Assembly (NCBI RefSeq): GCF_000368045.1
Contig: NZ_KB849236.1
Span: forward strand, 550,487-614,486
Direction: 5' to 3'
Length of the DNA stretch: 64,000 nt
Source: Acinetobacter johnsonii CIP 64.6
Lineage (GTDB): Bacteria; Pseudomonadota; Gammaproteobacteria; Pseudomonadales; Moraxellaceae
The notes under the pieces are model-generated. The model was not told the origin of the DNA, did no database searches, and worked only from the letters and a program-made list of their open reading frames with translations. A program made the position numbers and the translations under genes. Numbering within the stretch: position 1 is the first letter of the stretch; every line of letters begins with the position of its first letter. Of the stretch, positions 24,585 to 33,661 are shown one piece after another.

Positions 24585-25496
24585 ATGTTGCAGGTGCAAA
24601 TTTCACATAAAACATTTCGAAACATAGGCTTAATTGGACGTCCAGATAAGTCTTCAGTTGTCGAAACCTTATGTCTTATTCATGATCATCTACTCAGCTT
24701 AGGGTTACATCCCGTTTTTGATGCGCAAACCGCTGAACTGGTTCCTTATAAAAACACACAAACGGTGAGTCGTGCACTTCTGGGTGAAGTGGTCGATTTG
24801 GTGATTGTGGTGGGCGGGGATGGCTCACTTCTGCATGCTGCACGTGCCTTGGTTAAATTTAATACCCCTGTAATGGGTGTAAACCGAGGGCGTTTGGGTT
24901 TTTTAACCGACATCAAGCCGACTGAAGTGATTTTTAAGCTCGATCAAGTCTTAAAAGGTGAGTTTCAGTTAGATCGTCGTTTCTTATTGGAAATGGAAAT
25001 TCGCTCAAAGGGCGAGACGATTTATGATGCGATTGCCCTAAACGATGTGGTATTACACTCGGGTAAGTCGGTGCATATGATTGACTTCGAACTGAATATC
25101 GATGGCCAATATGTCTACCGTCAACACAGTGATGGTTTGATTGTATCAACGCCCACGGGTTCAACAGCCTATTCGTTGTCAGGTGGTGGCCCAATCGTGC
25201 ATCCGGGGATGGATGCGATTGCTTTGGTACCGATGCATCCGCATACCTTGTCTTCACGCCCGATTGTGGTGGGTGGACACAGTGAAATTAAGCTTCTGAT
25301 TCGTGAAAACCGTGTCTTGCCGATGGTCAGTGCCGATGGTCAACACAGTGTTTCGCTCAATGTAGGTGACAGCTTACATATTCGTAAGCACCCCTTTAAA
25401 CTGAATTTATTACATCCACCGGGTTATGATTTTTATATGTCATGCCGTACTAAACTCGGTTGGAACCAAGATTTTGACTCTTTTCAACAGGATTAA
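24585..25496 (+). CDS. nadK: NAD kinase
   Basis: NAD kinase makes NADP from NAD and ATP or polyphosphate. The GGDGS motif in VVGGDGSLLHAARALV, the LNDVVLHSG motif and DGLIVSTPTGSTAYSLSGGG are all present. The start is uncertain: the ATG at 24585 has a GGAG four bases upstream and gives 303 aa, close to the family length; an earlier ATG at 24558 gives 312 aa. The stop is followed after three bases by the DUF1315 gene, so both are probably one operon. Confidence 0.95.
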   Translation: MLQVQISHKTFRNIGLIGRPDKSSVVETLCLIHDHLLSLGLHPVFDAQTAELVPYKNTQTVSRALLGEVVDLVIVVGGDGSLLHAARALVKFNTPVMGVNRGRLGFLTDIKPTEVIFKLDQVLKGEFQLDRRFLLEMEIRSKGETIYDAIALNDVVLHSGKSVHMIDFELNIDGQYVYRQHSDGLIVSTPTGSTAYSLSGGGPIVHPGMDAIALVPMHPHTLSSRPIVVGGHSEIKLLIRENRVLPMVSADGQHSVSLNVGDSLHIRKHPFKLNLLHPPGYDFYMSCRTKLGWNQDFDSFQQD

Positions 25497-25499
25497 ATC

Positions 25500-25766
25500 A
25501 TGAATATTGAACAGATGCTTTCTATTTTAGATGCCGATATTGTTGAGCGTTTAAAAACAGCTGTAGAAATTGGTAAATGGCCAAATGGCGTTGTGTTGAC
25601 TGCTGAACAACGTCAAACTTGTATGCAAGCCGTTATTGCTTGGGAGCATCAGAATACTCCTGAAAAAGAACGTACGGGTTATATCGATAAAGGGCATAAA
25701 GAAGAAGGTGAGGAGTGTGATTCTCATGTGCCTGAACCAGAATTTAAACCTATTCGTTTTATTTAA
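25500..25766 (+). CDS. DUF1315 family protein (YeaC-like)
   Basis: This 88-aa cytosolic protein has the YeaC-type pattern: GKWPNGVVLTAEQRQTCMQA in the middle, then an acidic end with EEGEECDSHVPE. Members are common in gammaproteobacteria; their function is unknown. It begins three bases after nadK and is almost certainly co-transcribed with it. Confidence 0.85.
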   Translation: MNIEQMLSILDADIVERLKTAVEIGKWPNGVVLTAEQRQTCMQAVIAWEHQNTPEKERTGYIDKGHKEEGEECDSHVPEPEFKPIRFI

Positions 25767-25859
25767 TTGATTAAAAATACGTTGAATCGCTTAGCAACAG
25801 ATGCTTGGTGATTCAACAACTCAATCTAACAAGAATACCTTCAAACTGTTTCAATCATT

Positions 25860-26298
25860 ATGCTTATAAAAATAATAAAGCTCACTCGACTCAGTTTATT
25901 CTTCATTACTGTAATTTCGACCAATGTATTTGCTGAGCGAACAAGTGATGCAAGAAAAATTGAATGTTTATTAGATGTTTCTGTGTTACCGAGTCAAAAT
26001 TTTCAAAATCCCGTCACACGATACACATCAATGAAAAATGATGGTTATCCGATGTTATTGATTGGAATAAAGATCATAACACCCATGCAGGTGAAGCATC
26101 GAAAAAGATAAAAAGCCATCAAATCTATTGTTCAAACCTAATTGGACAATAAAAAATGTTTATTTATCTGGTCCTCATGAATCTCAAAAAATCGACATTC
26201 ATATTGGTGATCAGTTGATTCTCAGAAATATTCATTCTTCAGGAAAGCGTTATCCTTACTGGGCTGACTTTTATTGGATCGAAAAGCGTGACGAATAA
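25860..26298 (+). pseudogene. Secreted protein gene with two frameshifts
   Basis: The first 60 codons give a signal peptide (LSLFFITVISTNVFA) and an exported N-terminal domain. Sense then continues in a second frame from about 26042 (WLSDVIDWNKDHNTHAGEAS) and in a third from about 26137 (PNWTIKNVYLSGPHESQKID) to the stop at 26298. Each shift has the sign expected of a one-base deletion. The intact protein would have been about 146 aa, of no family I recognise. A sequencing error is the alternative. Confidence 0.65.
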
Positions 26299-26311
26299 TG
26301 TTCACGCTTTT
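26282..26311 (+). terminator. Terminator after the pseudogene
   Basis: The stem AAAAGCGTGA/TCACGCTTTT (26282-26291 and 26302-26311) overlaps the end of the pseudogene frame. Being symmetrical, it also serves the convergent ybiB gene. Confidence 0.85.
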
Positions 26312-26326
26312 GTTTGTCCCTTCAGC

Positions 26327-27322
26327 TTAGAAACGGGTGTGCCAAAGCTGCTTGGCCTGTTGCATGGCATCGCCATACGTATCGCAAGCGCCCATGGTAT
26401 AGAGCGCAATGCCAATGGTTTCAGTCACTGCCATTTCACCATACTCATGCTGTTTTTCACCCAGCCAAACTGCTTTAAACTCAGCCAAATCTAACTCTTT
26501 TTCAATTGGACTTCGATTGTCGGTAAGTTTGGGTAGCTCATGTTCGTAGAGTTCACCATTTTTAATGCCGCAGATCAGTGTTTTGGCATCTGGGTTACGC
26601 TCAAATTCACCGCCTTCACCTTTAATGACCGCACTATTTTTATAGCCCAGTTTAAATGCTGCTTGCTGATGCGAACCACGATAAGCAGGGTGGAAAATAG
26701 CTTGCAAGGTCGCTTTGGCATTAAAAGGATTGATCAGGCGCGCAAGGGTATGAATGGGTGAACGAAGGCCCATAACATTTCGTAGGGAAATTAAGTCACT
26801 TAAAATTGGGGAGATGGCGTGCAGCGGTAAATATGCAAAATTACGCGACGATAATTCCTGTTCCACATCTGCTTGAGTTTGGCAAATATTAAAATCGAGA
26901 TATTCCAATACCTGTTCAGTATAAATACGGTTAATGGTATGACCTGATGCACCGTGCATCACGACCTTATAACCTGCTTTAGCTAAAGTCAGCGCCGCTA
27001 AGAGAAACCAAGGATAGTGTTTACGCTTGCCTGCATAAGAAGACCAGTCTAAATCGACATCTAAAGGCGTGAATGGCAGTTGATCTCGTGTGGCTTGAAC
27101 AAAGCCTGCCAGTTCATCTACAGACTCTTCCTTAACTCGTAGTAGCATCAGAAATGCACCGAGCTGTACATCTAACACTTGATTTTTCAAGATCATATCA
27201 AAGGCTTGGTAAGCTTCTTCATAACTGAGTGAGCGCGCCCCATTTTTTCCTTTGCCAATAATGCGAACAAACTGAGCAAATGGGTGCTCAGCATCTTTAT
27301 AAATATTTCTTTTGTTGTTCAT
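26327..27322 (-). CDS. ybiB: YbiB/TrpD2-type glycosyltransferase-fold protein
   Basis: This 331-aa protein has the anthranilate-phosphoribosyltransferase fold (TrpD family). Typical positions are the early SYEEAYQAFDMIL, the phosphoribosyl-binding KVVMHGASGHTINRIYTEQV and the later AAFKLGYKNSAVIKGEGGE. Catalytic positions differ from true TrpD, which fits YbiB of E. coli, a protein reported to bind nucleic acids rather than make tryptophan. It does not sit in a trp operon. It is divergent from dctA across 409 bases that include a CRP site and a leader hairpin. Confidence 0.88.
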   Translation of the reverse strand: MNNKRNIYKDAEHPFAQFVRIIGKGKNGARSLSYEEAYQAFDMILKNQVLDVQLGAFLMLLRVKEESVDELAGFVQATRDQLPFTPLDVDLDWSSYAGKRKHYPWFLLAALTLAKAGYKVVMHGASGHTINRIYTEQVLEYLDFNICQTQADVEQELSSRNFAYLPLHAISPILSDLISLRNVMGLRSPIHTLARLINPFNAKATLQAIFHPAYRGSHQQAAFKLGYKNSAVIKGEGGEFERNPDAKTLICGIKNGELYEHELPKLTDNRSPIEKELDLAEFKAVWLGEKQHEYGEMAVTETIGIALYTMGACDTYGDAMQQAKQLWHTRF

Positions 27323-27563
27323 GAAAAAACCAAAGTAAGTGAAGGCTGTGTTGAGTTATTTTAGTGGAACAATCAAAAAAACAGCACTTTTAATTTTAAA
27401 TAAATTTTCCACCATTAGACTAAAGTATGAGTCATATTGTTTAGATTTTATACATTATGATTAAAATCAGTTTACTTTGATTAAAGAATGTTAGGTAAAA
27501 TTTACCCAATTATTGTGACTCGCTAGTTTTTAGTCTCTCCCATTGCAGTAAATGTGAATGAAC

Positions 27564-27579
27564 TGTGATTTTTGTCACA
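27564..27579 (+). promoter_or_regulatory. CRP/Vfr binding site upstream of dctA
   Basis: TGTGATTTTTGTCACA is a perfect TGTGA-N6-TCACA palindrome, 153 bases upstream of the dctA start. The Crp homologue at 61457-62164 has the recognition-helix residues REMVGR that read this sequence. E. coli dctA is CRP-activated. The site could also act on the divergent ybiB, which begins 242 bases away. Confidence 0.8.
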
Positions 27580-27610
27580 GTGCTGTTGTTTGTACACCAT
27601 GATTTTTTTA

Positions 27611-27648
27611 CCCGGTGTTTGGATGCGGTCCAAACTGTGGGCTTTTTT
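27611..27648 (+). terminator. Leader terminator before dctA
   Basis: The stem CCCGGTGTTTGGA/TCCAAACTGTGGG (27611-27623, 27629-27641) has a two-base internal bulge and is followed by CTTTTTTG. It is 84 bases before the dctA start, which suggests attenuation or a short leader RNA. The rest of 27323-27731 shows no gene. Confidence 0.7.
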
Positions 27649-27731
27649 GTGTTTATCAGAAAGCCAACTACCTATGAGGAAGTATAGGTATACCGATTTT
27701 TTCAGTCTTTTGATTTACAGAAGTATTCGTT

Positions 27732-29075
27732 ATGACTAAGAAACCAATCTATAAGTCACTATATTTTCAAGTTATTGTCGCGATTATTGCGGGTATCTTA
27801 GTAGGACATTTTTTCCCTAGTGGTACGCAAGTTATCAATGGCGTTGAAAAATATGTACCCGGCTGGGGCGAGCTTTTTTATCCTCTAGGTCAAGGCTTTA
27901 TTAAGCTGATCAAGATGATTATTGCGCCAGTAATTTTCTGTACTGTCGTGAGTGGTATCGCGGGTATGGAAAGTATGAAGTCTGTGGGTAAAACAGGCGG
28001 TGTTGCGCTACTTTACTTTGAAATTGTATCGACTATTGCACTATTGATCGGTTTACTGGTCATTAACATCTGGAAGCCAGGTGTGGGCATGAACGTTGAC
28101 CCTTCAACATTAGATACTTCTGGTATCTCAAAGTTTGTTGAATCTGGTCAGCAGCAATCGACTGTCGACTTCTTTATGCATATTATTCCAAACACTGTGG
28201 TTGGTGCATTTGCTGAAGGTGAAATCCTGCAAGTGCTGCTCTTTGCCTTGATGTTTGGTTTTGCATTACACAAGTTGGGTGATGCAGGTAAACCTGTACT
28301 GAAGTTCATCGATCAAATTTCGCATGTGTTCTTTAACATTGTAAACATGATCATGAAACTTGCTCCAATTGGTGCTTTTGGTGCAATGGCATATACCATC
28401 GGTAAATATGGTATCGGTAGCTTGGCGCAACTTGCTCAGTTGATCATCTGCTTCTACATTACCTGTCTGCTTTTCATTTTCTTGGTTCTCGGCACAATTT
28501 CACGTCTTTGTGGCTTCAGCATTTTGAAAATGATTCGTATGATTCGCGAAGAGCTGTTGATCGTACTGGGTACGTCATCTTCAGAATCGGTTTTACCGCG
28601 TATGCTGAAAAAGCTTGAAATTGCGGGATGTGAAAAGTCAGTGGTTGGTTTGGTTATTCCAACAGGTTATTCATTTAACTTAGATGGTACCTCAATCTAC
28701 TTAACGATGGCTGCGATCTTCATTGCACAAGCGACCAATACTCAGCTTGATCTTATGCACCAAGTGACTTTATTGGGTGTGTTATTGATTTCATCGAAAG
28801 GTGCTGCGGGTGTAACGGGTTCTGGTTTTATTGTGATGGCAGCGACTTTGTCAGCCGTTGGTCATATTCCAGTGGCGGGCCTTGCGCTCATCTTAGGTAT
28901 TGACCGTTTCATGTCTGAAGCACGTGCTTTAACCAACTTGGTGGGTAACTCATTGGCAACGATTGTTGTTGCGAAATGGGTCGGTCAGTTAGACCAAGAA
29001 AAATTAAACTTCGCACTTGCAAATCCAGAAGAAGTAGACCGCTTGATGGCTGTTGAAGAAAATGCTCACGCATAA
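27732..29075 (+). CDS. dctA: C4-dicarboxylate:cation symporter DctA
   Basis: This 447-aa inner-membrane carrier takes up succinate, fumarate and malate with cations. The serine-rich SSKGAAGVTGSGF motif and the helix stretch GIDRFMSEARALTNLVGN match DctA closely, and GTSSSESVLP forms the first hairpin motif. Eight membrane helices and two re-entrant loops fit the hydrophobic pattern. A perfect CRP site and a leader terminator lie upstream, so expression is probably under catabolite control. The related glutamate carrier GltP is the alternative. Confidence 0.92.
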   Translation: MTKKPIYKSLYFQVIVAIIAGILVGHFFPSGTQVINGVEKYVPGWGELFYPLGQGFIKLIKMIIAPVIFCTVVSGIAGMESMKSVGKTGGVALLYFEIVSTIALLIGLLVINIWKPGVGMNVDPSTLDTSGISKFVESGQQQSTVDFFMHIIPNTVVGAFAEGEILQVLLFALMFGFALHKLGDAGKPVLKFIDQISHVFFNIVNMIMKLAPIGAFGAMAYTIGKYGIGSLAQLAQLIICFYITCLLFIFLVLGTISRLCGFSILKMIRMIREELLIVLGTSSSESVLPRMLKKLEIAGCEKSVVGLVIPTGYSFNLDGTSIYLTMAAIFIAQATNTQLDLMHQVTLLGVLLISSKGAAGVTGSGFIVMAATLSAVGHIPVAGLALILGIDRFMSEARALTNLVGNSLATIVVAKWVGQLDQEKLNFALANPEEVDRLMAVEENAHA

Positions 29076-29090
29076 TTTCAGTTCATCTTA

Positions 29091-29119
29091 AAAAGGAAGC
29101 CCAAGGGCTTCCTTTTTTA
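29091..29119 (+). terminator. Terminator after dctA
   Basis: The stem AAAAAGGAAGCCC/GGGCTTCCTTTTT has loop AA and ends in a T-run. It is 15 bases after the dctA stop. Confidence 0.92.
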
Positions 29120-29217
29120 TTGGAATATAAAATGGCCTGATGCGTTCATGACAGTTGCATTAAAAATGGCTAGCATGTGAGCTGAATAATAAAATAACGT
29201 CACTACAAGGAAGAAAC

Positions 29218-30360
29218 ATGTTGAATTACGATGCAGACCTAGAACTATTTCGCGATAACTTTCGCCGTTTTATGAATGAACACATTGCGCCACACTATGA
29301 ACAGTGGGAACGAGAAGGCTTAATGCCGCGCTCAGTCTGGAATGTCTTGGGTGAAAATGGTTTCTTATGTGTCGATGTACCTGAGGAATATGGCGGTTAT
29401 GGTGTTCCAACGCATTATTCACTCATGTTGGTGGAAGAGTCAGCACGTGCAGGTTTTAGTGCTTTATCGACAGGTATTTCTTGTCACTCTGAAATTGCTG
29501 CGCCTTATATTTTGCACATTGGAACGGAAGCACAGAAGCAGTACTGGTTACCGAAAATGGTGTCAGGTGAAGTGGTCGGTGCGATTGGAATGACGGAACC
29601 GGGTGCGGGTTCAGACTTACAAGCCATGCGAAGTAATGCCATTTTGCAAGGGGAGCATTATATTTTAAATGGCTCTAAAACCTTTATTTCAAATGGGCAG
29701 CATGCCGACCTTGTGGTGTTGGCAGTAAAAACTGATCCGCAAGCCCGCGCAAAGGGTGTTTCGCTGATGTTGGTCGATACCCACTTGGATGGGTTTAAAA
29801 AAGGCACCAACCTCGACAAAATTGGGCTACATTCACAAGACACTTCTGAGTTGTTTTATGACAATGTGAAAGTCCCGAAAGATCAATTGTTGGGACAAGC
29901 AGGTCAAGGTTTTGCTTATCTGATGCAAGAGCTACCACGAGAGCGTACAGCAATTGCAGCAACGGCTATAGGGGCAATTCGTGGTTCGATAGATGTCACT
30001 ATCCAATACGTCAAAGAGCGTCAAGCCTTTGGTCAACATATTTCGCAGTTCCAAAATACACGTTTTGTTTTGGCTCAAGCCAAGATTGATGAACAAGCCA
30101 CAGCTGCTTTTTACAATCAAAACGTTGAGCTTTATATGCAAGGTAAGCTGGATGTCGAAACCGCAGCTGCGCTAAAAAGCTTTTCAACAGATATGCAAAT
30201 GAAGGTGGCAGATAATTTATTGCAGCTCTTTGGTGGCTATGGCTATATGAGTGAATATCCAATTTCACGTTTCTTTGTCGATGCGCGTATTCAACGCATC
30301 TACGGTGGGACCAATGAAATTATGAAAGAAATTGTCGCACGTAGTTTGCTTGGGCGCTAA
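29218..30360 (+). CDS. Acyl-CoA dehydrogenase
   Basis: This 380-aa flavoenzyme introduces a trans-2 double bond into an acyl-CoA, probably in branched- or medium-chain degradation. The FAD-contact motifs GMTEPGAGSD and LNGSKTFISNGQ and the C-terminal YGGTNEIMKEI are present. The latter position carries Gly, while Glu242 in LPRERTAI occupies the position used by the long-chain and isovaleryl-CoA types. The enzyme should thus be of the IVD/LCAD subtype; the substrate is not evident. It has no partner genes and ends at a shared terminator. Confidence 0.92.
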   Translation: MLNYDADLELFRDNFRRFMNEHIAPHYEQWEREGLMPRSVWNVLGENGFLCVDVPEEYGGYGVPTHYSLMLVEESARAGFSALSTGISCHSEIAAPYILHIGTEAQKQYWLPKMVSGEVVGAIGMTEPGAGSDLQAMRSNAILQGEHYILNGSKTFISNGQHADLVVLAVKTDPQARAKGVSLMLVDTHLDGFKKGTNLDKIGLHSQDTSELFYDNVKVPKDQLLGQAGQGFAYLMQELPRERTAIAATAIGAIRGSIDVTIQYVKERQAFGQHISQFQNTRFVLAQAKIDEQATAAFYNQNVELYMQGKLDVETAAALKSFSTDMQMKVADNLLQLFGGYGYMSEYPISRFFVDARIQRIYGGTNEIMKEIVARSLLGR

Positions 30361-30390
30361 GCCTTAGGTGTTGATATAAACATGTGTCTA

Positions 30391-30417
30391 AAAAGAGCCT
30401 CAAGTAGGCTCTTTTTT
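30391..30417. terminator. Bidirectional terminator
   Basis: The stem AAAAGAGCCT/AGGCTCTTTT has loop CAAGT and a T-run. It ends the acyl-CoA dehydrogenase transcript; the stop codon of the converging PfpI-type gene is in its T-run. Confidence 0.9.
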
Positions 30418-30934
30418 ATCGGTTCAGTACCAATAAACTTTCTTGTATAAAGGCGGGTAGGTCATATTGGGTTTGCGATGAAATGTATAAATTATTGTCA
30501 TTCACAACACCTGTGTCATAAAGCACGGCACCTGCATCTTTTAAGTCTTGATGAAGGTGATGGATACACGTCATGCGTCTACCTTTCACAACTTCAGCAT
30601 GCATTAAAATTTGCGGAGCGTCTGCACTGCATAAAATAGGTTTTTGCGTGTTTGCAAAGTGCCTGACAAATAAGACATAGCGTTCATCTTGGCACAGGTT
30701 GTCTGGCGAAAAACCGCCCGGGATGAGTAAGGCATCGAAATCATGCACGGAGGCATCATCGATACTTTGATCGATGGTGACAAAAGCTTTACGCTTTTTG
30801 CCATAAATGATTTTGCCCGCCTGACTTTCAAGATTAATAATACTATGCCGAGCTGCTCGAAATGCTTCTACGGGTTCAGCATATTCAGCATCCTCAAAGT
30901 CATAGGTGACCAAGACTGCAATTTTTTTGTGCAT
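30416..30934 (-). CDS. DJ-1/PfpI-family protein lacking the catalytic Cys
   Basis: This 172-aa protein has the class I glutaminase-like fold of the PfpI/YhbO group, with LLIPGGFSPDNL, the early YDFEDAEYAEP and the end YDLPAFIQESLLVL. In family members the nucleophile lies in A-x-C-H-G-P. Here the aligned stretch is CSADAP (residues 102-107), so position 104 is Ala and the following His is Asp; a Cys exists two residues earlier. It is therefore unlikely to be a typical glyoxalase, deglycase or protease, and may have a non-enzymatic or altered role. Confidence 0.85.
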   Translation of the reverse strand: MHKKIAVLVTYDFEDAEYAEPVEAFRAARHSIINLESQAGKIIYGKKRKAFVTIDQSIDDASVHDFDALLIPGGFSPDNLCQDERYVLFVRHFANTQKPILCSADAPQILMHAEVVKGRRMTCIHHLHQDLKDAGAVLYDTGVVNDNNLYISSQTQYDLPAFIQESLLVLNR

Positions 30935-31389
30935 GACAGTACCTACAGTTCATTATTGTTTTGTTTTATTGAGACTATAGAGCAATCGCTACTGCTGCAT
31001 ACTCTCTTTGTTATGAATACGTCAACTTAAGTAAAGCATATTTTAAAATAAAGTCTAACACACTGAAATACAGATAAATGGTGATTTTGGTGAAGGTGTA
31101 GCAAAATTTTTCAAAAGCAAGACAGGGCTTTAAAAGGGAAGAGCTAAGACTCGCAAAACATCGTCGTGGTATTTTGCTTGAGCGATGTTTATGCATAACA
31201 GTAAGAAGAAAATAGGCAGGGCTCAGTGGTTTTACTGATGTCTATTATTGGGGCAGTTTATTGATAAACTTGATGATTAAATCAACTGTCTGTTTTTAGC
31301 ACTGAAACATGCAAAGTCTTATTGCGCAAGATTTCAAAGCTAACTATTGTTATACTATTTGCACAATGTTTATGAAGGGCGACATAACA
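30935..31389. other. Intergenic region before pheA
   Basis: A 455-base AT-rich gap between the PfpI-type gene and pheA. It contains the promoter regions of both divergent genes but no convincing conserved open frame. Short open frames in it look random. No strong hairpin with a T-run was seen. Confidence 0.5.
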
Positions 31390-32499
31390 ATGATCCAAGA
31401 CGATCAAAACACAACGACTTCTCTTGACCTCAACCAAATCCGTCAGGATATCGACTCTGTTGATCAACAGATTCAACAACTTATTAACCGTCGAGCGAAA
31501 CTGGCGGAAGCTGTTGCAAAAGCAAAATTTGCTTCTGAAGAGAATCCAATGTTTTACCGTCCAGAACGTGAAGCGCAAGTTTTACGGAATGTTATGGAGC
31601 GTAATGAAGGTCCTTTGTCTGATGTGACCATGGCGCGTTTGTTCCGTGAAATCATGTCTGCATGTTTGGCTCTTGAAGCACCGCAAAGTATTGCATTTTT
31701 AGGCCCTGTTGGTACGTATACACACTCTGCGGTGTTGAAGCACTTTGGACATGATGCTGTGGTTCGTCCTTTACCGACCATTGATGAAGTGTTCCGTGAA
31801 GTGGAAGCAGGCAGTGCACACTATGGTTTAGTGCCGGTAGAAAATTCATCAGAAGGTGTGGTCAACCATACTTTGGATTGTTTTAAAGCCTCACACTTAA
31901 ATGTGATTGGTGAAGTTGAATTGCGTATTCATCACCAGTTTCTTGTGTCTGAAAACACGCGTAAAGACAGTATTAAACAAATTTATGCACATCAGCAAAC
32001 TTTGGCGCAGTGCCGTGCATGGTTGGACGCGCACTATCCTGGTGTGGAACGTGTAGCTTTAAGTTCAAATGCTGAAGCGGCACGTCGTATTCGTACCGAA
32101 TGGCATTCGGCTGCTATTGCATCTGATGTTGCAGCAAGTATTTATGATTTAGAAATTTTACACAGTAATATTGAAGATAATCCTGAGAACACTACACGTT
32201 TCTTGGTGATTGGTCGTGAAAGAATCCCGCAAAGCGGTAATGATAAAACGTCATTGCTGATTTCTGCACATGATCGCGCAGGTGCGTTATTGGAAATCCT
32301 TGCACCATTTGCAAAGCACAACATTAGTTTGACCAGTATCGAAACGCGTCCTGCATTGCCTGAAAAATGGGCTTATGTCTTCTTCATCGACTTAGAAGGT
32401 CATGTGGAACAAGACAATGTTAAAGCGGCGATTGAAGAGATTCGCCCATTGGTGAAAGAAGTTCGAGTATTGGGTTCATACCCGATTGCAGTACTGTAA
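31390..32499 (+). CDS. pheA: Chorismate mutase/prephenate dehydratase
   Basis: This bifunctional enzyme converts chorismate to prephenate and then to phenylpyruvate. The N-terminal AroQ mutase helix (LNQIRQDIDSVDQQIQQLI) is followed by the dehydratase core (GPVGTYTHSAVLKHFG, PVENSSEGVVNHTLD). A C-terminal ACT domain (LLEILAPFAKHNISLTSIET) would bind phenylalanine for feedback. I use the ATG at 31390 (369 aa, MIQDDQ), preceded by GAAGGG; an in-frame ATG 27 codons upstream lies in the promoter-like region. It begins the aromatic operon with hisC and tyrA/aroA. Confidence 0.95.
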   Translation: MIQDDQNTTTSLDLNQIRQDIDSVDQQIQQLINRRAKLAEAVAKAKFASEENPMFYRPEREAQVLRNVMERNEGPLSDVTMARLFREIMSACLALEAPQSIAFLGPVGTYTHSAVLKHFGHDAVVRPLPTIDEVFREVEAGSAHYGLVPVENSSEGVVNHTLDCFKASHLNVIGEVELRIHHQFLVSENTRKDSIKQIYAHQQTLAQCRAWLDAHYPGVERVALSSNAEAARRIRTEWHSAAIASDVAASIYDLEILHSNIEDNPENTTRFLVIGRERIPQSGNDKTSLLISAHDRAGALLEILAPFAKHNISLTSIETRPALPEKWAYVFFIDLEGHVEQDNVKAAIEEIRPLVKEVRVLGSYPIAVL

Positions 32500-32566
32500 T
32501 CTCTAAGGTGGTTGGGTTTACTCCAAACTCAACCATGTACACCACTTGTAAGAATGGAAAGGTCAC

Positions 32567-33658
32567 ATGTCGTTTGCTCCAGCCAATGAAGGTATTGCGA
32601 AGTTAAAACCATATCAACCGGGTAAGCCAATCAGCGAATTAGAGCGTGAATTGGGCATGACCGATATTGTTAAACTTGCCTCAAATGAAAACCCTTTGGG
32701 TTGTTCGGACAAAGTAAAAGAAGCAGTTGCTGCTGAATTGGCGGAAATTGGACGATATCCAGATGGTGGTGGTTTTATCTTGAAGGATCAAGTGCATACG
32801 CAGTTTGGTGTAGCACATGATTGTATTACTTTAGGCAATGGTTCAAACGATTTACTTGAAATTTTTGCCCGTGCATTTGTTTCAGAAAAAGATTCGGTGG
32901 TGTATAGCCAACACGCATTTGCAGTCTATGCTTTGGTCACACAAGCGATTAATGCCGAAGCGATTGAAGTACCTGCTCAAGGTTTTTCGCATGACCTTGA
33001 CGCGATGGCGGCAGCAATTAAAAACAATACCAAATTGGTGTTTATTGCGAATCCCAATAATCCGACAGGAACTTGGTTTGAAGAGGCTGAGTTTGAGCGC
33101 TTCATGCAAAAAGTACCGAGTCATGTGATCGTGGTTTTGGATGAAGCTTATGTGGAATATTTCCCAGAAAACTTTAACAGCTTAAAGTTTTTAGCACAGT
33201 ATTCAAACCTGATTGTTAGCCGTACCATGTCGAAGTGCTTTGGTTTAGCGGCATTACGTGTTGGCTTTGCTTTAGCATCGACAGAAGTGACAGACTTCTT
33301 AAATCGTATTCGTCAGCCGTTTAACGTCAACCATTTAGCCATGGTGGCAGCAGTTGCTGCACTGAAAGATGAAGATTTTATTAAGAAATCACGTGTGGTC
33401 AATAAAGCGGGCATGGTGCAACTTGAAACAGGGTTTAAAGCGCTAGGCCTAAACTATGAGCCTTCTCGTGCCAACTTTATTTTGGTCGATATACAAGCCG
33501 ATCCTGCACAAACTTTTAATGCTTTATTAAAAGAAGGGGTGATTGTTCGTCCTGTGGGCATCGCCAATCATTTACGAGTATCGATTGGAACTGAAGCTGA
33601 AAATACGAAATTTTTAACGGCTTTGGCCAACGTACTAGGTTTAGAGGCGAACGCTTAA
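32567..33658 (+). CDS. hisC: Histidinol-phosphate/aromatic aminotransferase
   Basis: This PLP-dependent aminotransferase (363 aa) has the substrate-binding KLASNENPLGCS, the PLP-stacking GNGSNDLLEI and NPNNPTGTW, and the Schiff-base Lys in SRTMSKCFGLAALRVG. By sequence it is a HisC. Placement between pheA and tyrA/aroA suggests it mainly transaminates phenylpyruvate or hydroxyphenylpyruvate, as HisC2 copies do in other gammaproteobacteria. The true histidine pathway copy would be elsewhere. A three-base gap leads to the next gene, so they are co-transcribed. Confidence 0.92.
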   Translation: MSFAPANEGIAKLKPYQPGKPISELERELGMTDIVKLASNENPLGCSDKVKEAVAAELAEIGRYPDGGGFILKDQVHTQFGVAHDCITLGNGSNDLLEIFARAFVSEKDSVVYSQHAFAVYALVTQAINAEAIEVPAQGFSHDLDAMAAAIKNNTKLVFIANPNNPTGTWFEEAEFERFMQKVPSHVIVVLDEAYVEYFPENFNSLKFLAQYSNLIVSRTMSKCFGLAALRVGFALASTEVTDFLNRIRQPFNVNHLAMVAAVAALKDEDFIKKSRVVNKAGMVQLETGFKALGLNYEPSRANFILVDIQADPAQTFNALLKEGVIVRPVGIANHLRVSIGTEAENTKFLTALANVLGLEANA

Positions 33659-33661
33659 ATT

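Noticed and set aside
31011..31196. 61-aa frame between the PfpI and pheA genes
   Set aside because: No ribosome-binding site, low complexity and no recognisable sequence.
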